A DNA stretch of 64,000 nucleotides from Lewinellaceae bacterium (GTDB lineage Bacteria; Bacteroidota; Bacteroidia; Chitinophagales; Saprospiraceae), in the NCBI GenBank assembly GCA_020636215.1, contig JACJYG010000009.1:434001-498000 (forward strand), written 5' to 3'. Of the stretch, positions 16,841-25,741 are shown one piece after another (positions within the stretch are counted from its first letter, which is position 1; each line of letters begins with the position of its first letter). The notes beneath the pieces are model-generated. The model was not told the origin of the DNA. It saw nothing but the letters and a program-made list of their open reading frames with translations, and made no database searches. The translations under genes and the position numbers were made by a program.

Positions 16841-18676
16841 CTTCTTTGATTTTTTGAAAAGTCCCTTTTCCGTTGATATGGTCAATATGAGAACTGTCCT
16901 GGAGGCTTTTGCATGCCGGGCAAATCAAACTATCATTATTGCCTGCTTCAGGAGAGTATTCATTTCCACCTTGGATTATTTCGCTCACGGTTGCCGCATG
17001 TTGGGCGGAATTAAGCAAGTAGTTCAAAGCATCTTCAACTGATTTCACAGGAACTCCCTCAAGAGATTTAAATCCGCCAAAAGCATCAAGAAGGTCATCC
17101 AGATTTGGGCCAAGCTCTGAATTGGTATTAGTTCTGGTTTCGTTTCCTCGACCAAAACTTAGCGTAAACTCAATACCTCCTTCCGGGCTCTCAAAACCGT
17201 CAAGAAAATTGGCAATTTTTTCAGAAAAGCTTAGTTCATATCTTTTTAGCTTGGCTCCGGTATCAACATTATGGACTATCTCTAACCTTCCTCTTTCACC
17301 ATATTTTTCTGGATCTGAGTAGACAGAATATAGATGATTGTAATTTCCTTTTGAGGGCTTCGCAACTTCACTGGATTGAATGATAAAATTTTCTCCATTA
17401 GAATTCTTTCCTATTTGGGTAATAGCGAGGACTTTCTGTAAGCCCCAAAGGTCAATATTAGCAATCGGCTCATTCTCCGCATAATTATACGTACTCACCC
17501 ATGGGAACTGATCCGCAATCGGATCCACCCCCGTAAACCTCCCCAGCGCCCCATCATACCACCTGGCCCCATAATCCATCAAATTGATCTCATAATCCCC
17601 ATTCAGCTCCTTGCCATTATAAAGATACCTATTCTCCGGAGCCACCGTAGCATACCATGGCCCCATATGCCCCATACCGAACGGGTAATAATGCGCTTCC
17701 TGGGTTATCTCCAACTCATTCTCCGGCGTACCAGGGTCCTCCTCTGTTAGCTCAATATAGCCATTCTGGTTGAAATCAGAGAAGGCCAGGCGGGTGTTGC
17801 CTAAATGGTCTTTGTGGAAATACTCTGCCCGGAAGCGGGTTATGCCAGGGCCGCCACTGTACTCCGCCACCAGCCGGCCGTCGGGTAGGTTGATGGCCTC
17901 CAGTTGGCCGTTGCGGTACTCAATGCCGCCGTCATAAAGAACTGCTCCGAACTCGCCGTCCTTTTTCCACTTTCGGCCTGTAGCGTCGTAGGTGAGGGAC
18001 ATGGCGCCTATGGAGGTGTCTATGGGCGCCTCGTCTTTGACATTGCTCATCTGGTTCGGGCGCTCCCCGTTGTAAAGCATTGTCAGCCGGTCTATCTCCC
18101 GGGGCACGAAGCAATCTCCATCGAAAACCAGGCCTTTGCGGGTGATGGACTTGATGTTGCCCACTGCATCATAACCGATGCCTGGCACGCTAAACTCCTC
18201 AGAAGCTACGGCCTGAGGCCCCTGGCCGGGGGTGGCGTTGGCCGGCAATTCCAGGAAGCCGTAGTTGGCGGAAATGAGCCGGTTGAGGGGATCGTAGCTG
18301 TACTGATAGTATTTCGGGGCCCGGCTGGTGATTTTCCAGCGCAGTTCCTTGATGTTGCCGTTGGGCTCATACTGCTCGAAACGCATGGCGAACAGGGGCT
18401 TGCGCTCCGTTACCACTATGGTGAACACCTGGCTGTTGGCTGTGATTTCCTGCTCATCGAGCACCAGGTGCGGCCCGTCGAGTTGGTTCAGCAGGCTGTC
18501 GCCCAGGATGTACATAGTGGAGCCGTCGCACAGTTCTACCAGGTACAGCGTGATGGGCAGCTCATAATTGTTGGGGTACATGTTGCACATCGCATTCTGT
18601 ATCTGGGCAACGGACGCCTCCTGTTTCTTTTTGTCCTGGTACGAACAGCCCAGACCCGGAAGGTTGCATTCTTCCG
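16827..18676 (-). CDS. Cassette 12: 5'-truncated RHS core with CxxC/HxDH toxin tip
   Basis: Frame open from 18676 (first ATG 18590); homologous to the cassette 1 protein from its EECNLPGLGCSYQDKK segment onward. Core landmarks are FRAEYFHKDHLGNTRLAF, EAHYYPFGMGHMGPWYATV and NLMDYGARWYDGALGRFTGVDP. A 42-residue in-frame deletion follows DEAPID, fusing it to TSIGAMSL. The toxin tip starts after NIDLWGLQKVLAI and is ~200 aa, ending ICPACKSLQDSSHIDHINGKG: a CxxC plus HxDH arrangement that suggests a zinc-bound HNH-like nuclease, though the usual second half of an HNH is missing. No signal peptide; 5' end replaced by a non-coding element. Confidence 0.65.
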
Positions 18677-19264
18677 GCCCTGGCTGCCATCACGCAAACC
18701 ACTCCCTCAGCACCCTCGCCAAGATAGCCCGCCAGTCCTGTCCTCGCTAACCCGCTGCTACAGCCGCCACAACGCCGCTGCGGAGGCCTGCCGGGCAGGC
18801 TGCGGCTGCGGGCCTCCACTAGCCGCCTCACCACGGCTTTATAGTCCGCTCACTTACGCCCCTCCACCTGCACTCCCGCTCTGACCAACACCCGTTCCGG
18901 GTCTATTCGCTATGCGCCCCGACACTATGTGTACGGGGTAGACTGCTGCTTTCTCTCCTGCGGCCGCCAGCTCTCCCACAACTCCCACCGCCATGGCCGC
19001 CTCGTCGGGACGCGCACGCTGCGCGATAACTGCGAGCCAACACCTCACCCAACACCACCACGACTCGGGAGCGAAAGCCGAACGGCAAAAAGCCTCTACT
19101 CCTAACGTCGACACGCTTTTTGCCGTTCGACTTTCTAAACACGAACTCCCACTTAAAACCTGAAGGTTTCAAGCGGGAGTTCGTATGCAAAAAAATACTG
19201 GCCCCGACGTTGCAAACGTCGGTTAGCGGTCGGTTGATGTGGTTGCTATACTACCGACAGCGGG
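18677..19264. repeat. Structured inter-cassette element, copy A
   Basis: About 590 bp of GC-rich non-coding DNA, repeated at 32812 (copy B) and partly at 46003 (copy C). On the minus strand it contains CCCCG-ACAC/GTGT-CGGGG near 18930-18950, AACGGCAAAAAG/CTTTTTGCCGTT (19079-19128), GAACTCCC (19143-19150)/GGGAGTTC (19175-19182) enclosing ACTTAAAACC/GGTTT-AAG, and CCGACGTT/AACGTCGG (19204-19222). One-base length differences between copies rule out a conserved protein. It joins cassette 12's RHS fragment at exactly the position where copy B joins cassette 7. Confidence 0.75.
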
Positions 19265-19406
19265 CTATGCGCGCTGCTCTTCCTCCTGTGGCCGCCAGCT
19301 CACGCACAACCCCACCGCCATGGCCGCCTCGTCGGGACGCGCCGCTGCGCGAACTGCGAGCCAACCCTACACCCAACACCACCACGACTCGGGAGCGAAA
19401 GCCGGG
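19265..19406. repeat. Partial tandem copy of the middle of element A
   Basis: Repeats about 18950-19080 (CCGCCATGGCCGCCTCGTCG, then GACTCGGGAGCGAAAGCCG) with small indels. It ends three bases before the immunity gene of cassette 11. Confidence 0.75.
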
Positions 19407-19409
19407 TGG

Positions 19410-19895
19410 CTATTTATTAGATGAAGAGTGAAAGTCAAAAGATTTTGAATACCCAGTAAAAATGCGATTGATTTTACCTGTATTATTTCGCCCAACCTCG
19501 AGAGAAAATTGTATAGCACACTCATAAGGTTCAAAGGCTACTAAAGCATTACTTGTATCAGCGATTATGGGTCTTAAGGTTCGACTAAACCTATCAAGTT
19601 CTTTATCATCTAGTTTTTTGTCACTTAAACAGTCGTAGGATAAAGAATCAAACCGTAAAGTCAAATCTTTATAGACTCGCATGTGGTAATATAAAAAGCA
19701 AGTATCTGGACGTCCAGATGAGAGATTATTTCTCAATCTCTCTAGTCTTGTTTGATCTATTTCTAGAGTGAAGTTAATATAACCTTCAGCGTCATTCACT
19801 TTATAGATCGTCGATCTATTAGACAAACTTCTACATGAAAGCATGCTAAGGCTATAAATTATTAGGACAAAAATAGATAATGAAATTCGGTTCAT
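19410..19895 (-). CDS. Lipoprotein, candidate immunity protein of cassette 11
   Basis: 161 residues with signal MNRISLSIFVLIIYSLSMLSC and lipobox MLSC. The mature part has no recognised domain. It begins two bases after the toxin stop codon, which fits an effector/immunity pair. A lipid anchor would place it where a peptidase toxin arrives. Confidence 0.55.
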   Translation of the reverse strand: MNRISLSIFVLIIYSLSMLSCRSLSNRSTIYKVNDAEGYINFTLEIDQTRLERLRNNLSSGRPDTCFLYYHMRVYKDLTLRFDSLSYDCLSDKKLDDKELDRFSRTLRPIIADTSNALVAFEPYECAIQFSLEVGRNNTGKINRIFTGYSKSFDFHSSSNK

Positions 19896-20763
19896 TGCTA
19901 CTGCTTTAGTTTGACAGCTGTGTTAGATGCGGCTGGGTTCAATACTCTTTGCCTTCCTCTGTAAGCAGGATTAAACTGATTTCCTTTTTCAAAATCTTGG
20001 AGATACAATCGATAACCAAAAGATACCAAGTTTTCTCCTGGAAGTCGGCTACCCCGATTATCAGAGCGTCCTGGTTTTTGCACGATTACCTGGTTATCGG
20101 CAGCTTTAAGGTCTTTAACAAAAAATTTATCCCTGAGCGGTTTTTCGTATCCTGGGATTACACTTCTATCGTCTGTAACTCCATCTTCAAAGACTATTGA
20201 ATTATATAATTTTGCCTCGGCATCTAATTCCCTCGGTGCACGATCATTTACAGTGCCACTTTCATTTAGGCCATAGTGAAGAACTTGAAACTTATGAAAG
20301 AACTCCTCTGAAACTGTAGAGTTTGTTGCTTCATCACTGAGAAAAACTTCACCCCCTATTTCCATAGTTGATTCCCCTGAAGCAGTGGAGCCGTCTTCTC
20401 GTTTTCGAGGTTTCCCACCGGTTATTGTGAACACTATGGCATTGCCATCTTCATCAGTTACAGTATCGAGATAATCATAGAGGGCAGCAAAAATGGAAGA
20501 GTTTTCTCTCATACTATTTATTCGATCTTTTATTTCATCAGAAACTCCATCACCATAGTCAATTCTCATTCCATCTGGGTCAATATAAATTAAAGGATTG
20601 TTAGCAACATATGCAAAAGGACTAATTGACATATATTCCTCCGCCAGTGGATCGACCGCATTCCATCGTCCAATACTCGGATCATACCACCGGGCGCCAT
20701 AATCATAAAGATTTATATCGTAATCTGTATTCAATTCCTTGCCATTGTAGAGGTACTTGTTCT

Positions 20764-20802
20764 TCCCGACCTTTCAGGTACGGGACCTTCGCTGCGCTTC
20801 GG
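20764..20802. repeat. 39-nt palindromic insertion in RHS core (site 3)
   Basis: CCCGACCTTTCAGGTACGGG plus a GC-rich hairpin, inserted between the codons for VAPE and NKYLYN; adds a TGA in frame. The same insert at the same place is in cassettes 8 and 5. Confidence 0.8.
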
Positions 20803-20865
20803 CCGGAGCCACTGTAGCATACCAGGGCCCCATATGCCCCATACCGAATGGGTAATAGTGGGCCT

Positions 20866-20904
20866 TCCCGACCCTACGGGTACGGGACCTCCGCTACGCT
20901 CCGG
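20866..20904. repeat. 39-nt palindromic insertion in RHS core (site 2)
   Basis: CCCGACCCTACGGGTACGGG followed by CCTCCGCTACGCTCCGG, inserted after LEITQ; adds a TAG in frame. Same site used in cassettes 7 and 2, and in nested form in cassette 8. Confidence 0.8.
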
Positions 20905-21205
20905 CCTGCGTAATCTCCAACTCATTCAACGGCGTATTGGGGTTCTCCTCCTCCAGGTCAATACGCCCATTCTGGTTAAAGTCCGAGAAGCCGAGCCTTG
21001 TATTTCCAAGGTGATCCTGGTGGAAATACTCCGCCCGGAAGCGGGTTATGCCAGGGCCGCCGTTGTACTCCGCCACCAGCCGCCCGTCGGGTAGGTTGAT
21101 GGCCTCCAGTTGGCCGTTGCGGTATTCAATGCTGTTGTCGTAAAGAACTGCTCCGAACTCGCCGTCCTTTTTCCAATTATGCCCTGTGGGTTAAATACAG
21201 TTTCC

Positions 21206-21595
21206 TCAGGACTGGACAGAGGCAATTTTGAATATAACCATGGAGTAGAACATGCAAAAGAAACCTCCAATAACAAATAAAGCAACGATAACATCTTCAA
21301 TGACTAGATGTTTGGTCATTTTTTGCATCTTAGTTTCAATGCTTTTTTTTCTTCTCCACAATACTGTCGCACCAGTTATCACAAAGATAAAAGCGACAAC
21401 AACCGAACTAAATCCGTTGAATTCAAAGGCATTATTACGAGTTATTTTATAAAAAAATGCCCAAATAAGGTGAAAATAAAAAAATAACAATAAGCTTATG
21501 GCAAAGGATGCAAAGTAAAAAACCATGGCCTCGTCCTCTTCTATGCCATTATAGAATTGATAGAATCTTAAAAATATTCTACTGACTATTTTCAT
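21206..21595 (-). CDS. Three-helix membrane protein, candidate immunity protein of cassette 10
   Basis: ATG at 21595 gives 129 aa (a TTG at 21616 would overlap the toxin by 4 nt). Hydrophobic helices lie at YFASFAISLLLFFYFHLIWAF, SSVVVAFIFVITGATVLW and VIVALFVIGGFFCMFY. An integral membrane immunity protein fits a membrane-acting toxin, which is what cassette 10 looks like. Assignment rests on adjacency. Confidence 0.55.
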   Translation of the reverse strand: MKIVSRIFLRFYQFYNGIEEDEAMVFYFASFAISLLLFFYFHLIWAFFYKITRNNAFEFNGFSSVVVAFIFVITGATVLWRRKKSIETKMQKMTKHLVIEDVIVALFVIGGFFCMFYSMVIFKIASVQS

Positions 21596-21612
21596 CGGTT
21601 TCAGTTTAAAAA

Positions 21613-22305
21613 TCAATCGGGAGTTGACTTCAGAAAAAATTCATCTCTCGGTATGCCAAAGGCATCTTGCAAAAACGGCCTAATGTTCTTTCTATACCAA
21701 GGCAAAGACGTTAAAAGCCTTCCTGATTCCCAGCCAATTGTCCAACCAATCCCGGGCACACCTCCAAAAGCCCCAATTGCTGACGAAGAACCTTCTGATA
21801 TTGCGGAACGCGTTGAAATATTGTTGTTCATCCAATCGACACCAATATTTGCCAGTGCAGGTATTGCGAAGGCCGTTCCAGCCCCTTTCAATAATCTCGA
21901 TGACCACCGAACTGCATTTCTGCTTCCTGTGAATTGATTGCCTCCCCAGGAAGTATTGTAGTATTTACCGTTTGCTCCTCTCCAATATCCATTTCCCGCC
22001 TGGAAACTCCCCCCCAATGTAAAAGAAGTGCCAAATAATGAAGCCCCTTGAATCATAGCAGTTCCTCTATTAGAATTACTTTGAGAGTATCCACTCGTAT
22101 AACCAACTTTAAGAGTATCACCTTCGGACACTCTATATGTTTCCTCTCCCCCATATGGGTTCCACACGAAATTATCCCCAAACCACGAATGAAAGCGCGC
22201 CTGATTGATAGAGCCCATCCTATTCTGATTTTGATATTCCTTAGCCTTGTTTGAGCTAGCCCCCGGCCGGGAAGCCTCTATCCACTGTTCATTGTTAAAG
22301 GTCAC
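21613..22305 (-). CDS. Cassette 10: core-less toxin, possibly membrane-acting
   Basis: A 230-residue frame (GTG at 22305) with almost no RHS core. It is rich in Gly, Ser and Asn. It has an amphipathic or hydrophobic run from GAGTAFAIPALANIGVDW through SSSAIGAFGGVPGIGWTIGW, with glycine-zipper spacing as in pore formers. The next gene downstream encodes a membrane protein. A toxin that inserts in membranes is my best guess; no family was recognised. Just upstream, 22306-22362 encodes LVDEYSGGTIITGF in a frame shifted by one base, a vestige of the RHS core. Confidence 0.5.
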   Translation of the reverse strand: MTFNNEQWIEASRPGASSNKAKEYQNQNRMGSINQARFHSWFGDNFVWNPYGGEETYRVSEGDTLKVGYTSGYSQSNSNRGTAMIQGASLFGTSFTLGGSFQAGNGYWRGANGKYYNTSWGGNQFTGSRNAVRWSSRLLKGAGTAFAIPALANIGVDWMNNNISTRSAISEGSSSAIGAFGGVPGIGWTIGWESGRLLTSLPWYRKNIRPFLQDAFGIPRDEFFLKSTPD

Positions 22306-22362
22306 GAAAGCCCGTAATGATCGTCCCGCCGCTATACTCGTCCACCAGCAGCAATGCCTATT
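22306..22362 (-). pseudogene. 57-nt vestige of RHS core
   Basis: Encodes LLLVDEYSGGTIITGF, matching RLVAEYSGGPGITRF of intact cores, then stops. It is out of frame with the cassette 10 toxin that follows and abuts the cassette 9 immunity stop. Confidence 0.6.
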
Positions 22363-22803
22363 TCAATTCCCCTCGTATTCATTCAGCCAGGAATCATAGA
22401 TGACCTTTTCAACCTCCTTTTTCTTTAATAAATCCCTCCACTGAAAGCGCCCTCCTGAATAGGAAAGATCAACGATTTCACCTCCCAGAAGTGCCTTATA
22501 TTCAAATCTGGTTTTCCTAATATTCTTACTTACCTTATATTTAACTTCCTTAATTGGATTTGACACAATTACACAGATCTCCTCTAGTAATTGATCAAGG
22601 TCTTCCAGGTCTCTCAAAGTACAATCACCTATTATTGGACCTGTTCCATTTAAAAATAACTGTAATCCTCTTTCTGTAACCTCAAAAGACAGTTCATACA
22701 TATTGTGTTTCTGGTATTTGACTTCAACCCCCTCAGAAAACGGATTAGCCTCATTTGGGTTGCCAAATAATTCAGTTATTCTTTGCAATATCTGTTCTTT
22801 CAT
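22363..22803 (-). CDS. Candidate immunity protein of cassette 9
   Basis: 146 residues, soluble, charged, no signal peptide, with alternating strands and helices; no family recognised. It starts one base after the toxin stop. A cytosolic immunity protein would fit an intracellular-acting toxin. Confidence 0.55.
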   Translation of the reverse strand: MKEQILQRITELFGNPNEANPFSEGVEVKYQKHNMYELSFEVTERGLQLFLNGTGPIIGDCTLRDLEDLDQLLEEICVIVSNPIKEVKYKVSKNIRKTRFEYKALLGGEIVDLSYSGGRFQWRDLLKKKEVEKVIYDSWLNEYEGN

Positions 22804-22804
22804 A

Positions 22805-23341
22805 TTATTTTAATTTCCACCAATCCCAATGACCTCCTCTCCACTTCCTCAATCGCACGTTTAAATCCCGAAGTTTCTTACTCCCTATCTCCTTCAAATA
22901 CTTCTCTCTTCCCGCCCCCCATCTCATACCGTAATACCTGTTTCCTTTGTGCCTACTTACACCAATTCTAACCCAATTTCGAATGGGGCCTATTGCTTCA
23001 GATGTTAGAGATGCCCCTGCCCCTATTTCAGCCCCCCCGATCAAAGCAAGCGGTGCAACTAAGGTGAATGCAACCGGTCCGGCAGCCTCACCTAAATCGT
23101 GGTCTCGGGCGTACCTAAAGTACTCTTTTTGTAGCGCTATTGGGGCATTGCTTAAAATCCAATTGTTTACATCAGTATCCGCCACACCCCACTCAAACAA
23201 CTCTTCCTTGGTGAAATAAAAATCTCCCGCATGGAGTAATTCTCCTCCCTTGCTTTCAGTTCTTTTTGCCGAAACAACCACCTCATCACTACCAGCTACT
23301 AGCCCACCCGTGCTTGGAATAACATCTCCTTTTAAAATCAT
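22805..23341 (-). CDS. Cassette 9: core-less toxin tip
   Basis: A 178-residue frame with ATG at 23341, three bases after the cassette 8 immunity gene. The first ~60 residues (GGLVAGSDEVVVSAKRTESKGG) resemble a pretoxin linker; a hydrophobic Gly/Ala stretch (AFTLVAPLALIGGAEIGAG) sits at about 90-110. The last ~50 residues are very basic and aromatic (NRYYGMRWGAGREKYLKEIG, then KWRGGHWDWWK), as in nucleic-acid-targeting tips. No RHS core at all: the cassette seems to have moved as toxin plus immunity only. Confidence 0.55.
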   Translation of the reverse strand: MILKGDVIPSTGGLVAGSDEVVVSAKRTESKGGELLHAGDFYFTKEELFEWGVADTDVNNWILSNAPIALQKEYFRYARDHDLGEAAGPVAFTLVAPLALIGGAEIGAGASLTSEAIGPIRNWVRIGVSRHKGNRYYGMRWGAGREKYLKEIGSKKLRDLNVRLRKWRGGHWDWWKLK

Positions 23342-23344
23342 TCG

Positions 23345-23566
23345 TCAGATAACTTCTTCTTTCAATTTCAAAGAGGCTTCCTTCAATGCATTGATAAGCT
23401 CCTGGTAGTCAAAAGCGGTTTCTTTTTCACAGTAAAAAATAATTTCTTGCACTCCAGTTTCAGAATTAATCTCTGCTATTAATTTGTTGTCATGCCAAAT
23501 CTCCGCAACAAGATTTTCTCTATCGGGTACACTGGTAACTAATACTTCAAAAATTTTCATAATCAT
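23345..23566 (-). CDS. Small cytosolic candidate immunity protein of cassette 8
   Basis: 73 residues, no signal peptide, acidic, predicted alpha/beta (VLVTSVPDRENLVAEIW, YQELINALKEASLKLKEEV). Its ATG at 23566 shares one base with the toxin stop, so translation is coupled; MKIF at 23560 is an alternative start. Typical size for an RNase inhibitor. Confidence 0.6.
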   Translation of the reverse strand: MIMKIFEVLVTSVPDRENLVAEIWHDNKLIAEINSETGVQEIIFYCEKETAFDYQELINALKEASLKLKEEVI

Positions 23567-24436
23567 TAAGGTTCCAAAAAGTTAATAAAAGTTTTACCGT
23601 CAGCACTAAATCTGGCACCTTGTCCTCCTGGAATTTGTACTTCCATGACATTTCCAAATCTTGCATGATGCCTTATTGTCCTAATTGCGTTAGGATTTGT
23701 AACGATAGAATTCAAAATCGAACTTGCCTGTTCATTTATTGCCGCTGGATTTCCAGTTGCTTTTGGAAAAGAACTACCAGTTCTACTTCCATGCTTTTGC
23801 AATGCTCTTCCAACGGCAGTAAGATTTCCCTTATCCGCTACATTACCTGCTCTTAATAAATCATCTACACTACCAACAGTTTGGGCAGCAGCTTTACTGG
23901 CTGTTACAACTCTCGCAGATGGCGATGCAAAGCCCAGTAAAGAACCGAAATAGTACGCTCTGTCAGCCCAATCAAGTTGGATTACAGCATTAGGATTATA
24001 TGATTCTGAATATAGGTTACTCAATTCATTGAAGCCGTCTAATCCAATATCTCTAAAATGAACGCCTCTTTCTGTATAGGTGAATTCTGTAATAACTCCA
24101 AATTCCGAGTTATTGAAAGTCTTTATATTGCCGTCACTTCCCTTATGAACTATTGCAAAACTTCCGTCATCTTGTTTTCTGATTCTTCCTTTAATCCCTT
24201 CCTGCTTGCGATGTTCCCTTGCTTCGGCTCTTGTTTCAAATAGACCTAATGGGTCGGTGTACAAAATCGGATTATTAAACCCGTAGCGGGAAGGTGTCCA
24301 AGCTGGTGCAAGGTCTGCCAGCGGATCCACCCCCGTAAACCTTCCCACCGCCGGGTCATACCACCTTGCCCCATAATCCATCAGGTTGATGCCGTAGTCT
24401 TCGTTAAGTTCCTTCCCATTGTACAGGTACTTGTTC

Positions 24437-24475
24437 TTCCCGACCTTTCAGGTACGGGACCTTCGCTGCGCTTCG
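24437..24475. repeat. 39-nt palindromic insertion in RHS core (site 3)
   Basis: Same insert and position as at 20764. Confidence 0.8.
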
Positions 24476-24497
24476 GCCGGAGCCACCGTCGCATACC

Positions 24498-24532
24498 CCG
24501 CCTTCGCCCTCAGGGGCTACGGCGGACGAAGC
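24498..24532. repeat. 35-nt palindromic insertion in RHS core (site 4)
   Basis: CCGCCTTCGCCCTCAGGGGC followed by TACGGCGGACGAAGC, inserted between MGP and WYATV codons; breaks the frame. Also at 37758. Confidence 0.75.
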
Positions 24533-24572
24533 AGGGCCCCATATGCCCCATGCCGAACGGGTAATAGTGTGC

Positions 24573-24645
24573 TTTCCCGGCCTCCGGCACGGGACCTCCG
24601 CTCTTTAACCGCCATAGCCTCTGGCGACGGCGGTGCGCTCCGGCT
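24573..24645. repeat. Nested palindromic insertion in RHS core (site 2)
   Basis: A site-2 insert that itself contains a second hairpin (CCGCCATAGCCTCTGGCGAC...). Together they keep the frame open between LEITQ and AHYYPFGM. Confidence 0.7.
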
Positions 24646-24749
24646 TGGGTTATCTCCAACTCATTCTCCGGCGTACCAGGGTCCTCCTCTGTCAGCTCGA
24701 TATAGCCATTCTGGTTGAAATCAGAGAAGGCCAGGCGGGTGTTGCCTAG

Positions 24750-24776
24750 AACCTGTCCCGTACCCGAAGGGTCGGG
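24750..24776. repeat. 27-nt palindromic insertion in RHS core (site 1)
   Basis: TCCCGTACCCGAAGGGTCGG; adds nine codons (PDPSGTGQV) between FHKDH and LGNTRL without breaking the frame. Also at 31791, 37944, 45702 and 48006. Confidence 0.8.
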
Positions 24777-24964
24777 ATGGTCTTTGTGGAAATACTCCGC
24801 CCGGAAGCGGGTTATGCCAGGGCCGCCACTGCACTCCGCCACCAGCCGGCCGTCGGGTAGGTTGATGGCCTCCAGTTGGCCGTCTGTATATTCCGGTGAA
24901 ATTCACCCACCCATTCCGGTGCAAATTCACCCACCCCAGGAGCCTGTGCTGAGGCGAGTTAAAG

Positions 24965-25654
24965 TTACGATTCTAAGCCCTTTCTTTTGCGTAAACTTTC
25001 TCCTTGCAGTTCAATGCGGTGAGCGTCCGCAGTGAGGCGGTCCATAATAGCATCTGCCAAAGTCGGTTCTCCCAGGTATTCGTGCCATTTAGCCACGGGC
25101 AGTTGGGAGGTGATGATCATGGGCTTCTTGGCATAGCGGTCTTCCAGCATCTGCAGCAGGGCTAGTTTCATTTGCTGGTCCAGGGGCTGTAGCCCGAAGT
25201 CGTCCAGAATGATGAGCGATACTTTCTCCAACTGGTTGAGTAGTTTTAGGTAGTACCGTCAAGTTTGGTGAAGCGATTTTTTTCGGTGAAGCGGTTCATG
25301 TTCAGGTAAATGGTTTTGTGCCCCATGGTGCAGGCATGGCAGTACGAGGGCGCAGGCAATAAAGCTTTTGCCACAGCCAGTGGGCCTGGTGATGAGGATA
25401 TTTCGGCTGTTGAACATAAAGGAGCAGTCGGACAGGGTTGCCAGTTGATCGCGAGTGAAGTTGCGCTCTGCCGAGCAGTGGACTTCGGACAAGACGGCGT
25501 CATATCGCAGCTTGCTTAGGGAGAGGTACAACTGGGTACGGCGCTGGGTGCGGGACTGCGCCTCGGACTCAGCCAGTTGAGCCAGCATTTCATGGGCTGC
25601 AGGCTGTTGCTGGAGGGGCAACTGCAGGATAGCTGCATAGCTGTGGTATGCCAT
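24965..25654 (-). pseudogene. istB: IS21 helper ATPase gene, frameshifted
   Basis: The first part (25654-25259) encodes an IstB N-terminus and a Walker A with one change (RPTGCGKS for GPTGCGKS). The second part (25231-24965) is in another frame and holds Walker B (LIILDDFG) and the family's sensor region (IITSQLPVAKWHEYLGEPT). IstB is the AAA+ regulator needed for IS21 transposition. Confidence 0.8.
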
Positions 25655-25741
25655 GCAGGCGCAGCTGCTGAAGTTGCTCGATGGTGGCTTGTTGATTCAT
25701 GGTTTCAGATTTAAAAGTGGATAATAATGGTTAATAGTACT

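Larger units (their letters stand above)
19898..21180 (-). pseudogene. Cassette 11: broken RHS core with zincin-like toxin tip
   Basis: The core (FRAEYFHQDHLGNTRLGF, NELEITQ) is interrupted by two 39-nt palindromic insertions (about 20866-20904 and 20764-20802), both bringing in-frame stops. The intact 3' frame 19898-20734 runs NLYDYGARWYDPSIGRW...DPLAEEY, then a ~230-aa tip. The tip contains VSEEFFHKFQVLHYG followed by PRELDAEAKLYN, the order of a zinc metallopeptidase helix and the downstream Glu region, but the first His of HExxH is Glu here. Either the active site is atypical or it has been lost. Upstream the core stops 26 nt before the cassette 10 immunity gene. Confidence 0.65.
23566..24878 (-). 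pseudogene. Cassette 8: broken RHS core with RNase-like toxin tip
   Basis: The toxin part (frame 23566-24381) runs NLMDYGARWYDPAVGRFTGVDPLAD, then NPILYTDPLGLFE and ~210 residues. The tip ends VGRALQKHGSRTGSSFPKAT, then NEQASSILNS, RHHARFGNVMEVQIPGGQGARF and FINFLEP. This order (GRALQKH, RF, FxxFLEP) belongs to a common contact-dependent toxin tip thought to be a ribonuclease of the BECR fold. The core upstream carries four palindromic insertions (near 24437, 24498, 24573 and 24750) and is cut by an IS21 element at 24885; the rest is at 27456-27612. Confidence 0.7.

Noticed and set aside
17904..18884. A 326-codon plus-strand frame antiparallel to the RHS core (similar ones at 32402 and 48285)
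   Set aside because: It is the mirror of the conserved minus-strand core; the minus-strand product has the RHS motifs.
18562..19190. Minus-strand open frames (about 90 codons each) in element copy A, partly shared with copy B
   Set aside because: Copies differ by one-base indels and mostly by amino-acid-changing substitutions, while hairpins are kept. This argues for structure, not protein.
18677..19264. Group II intron or retron
   Set aside because: No reverse transcriptase and no recognisable domain V-like hairpin (AGC...GTT with GAAA) was found; hence only called a structured element.
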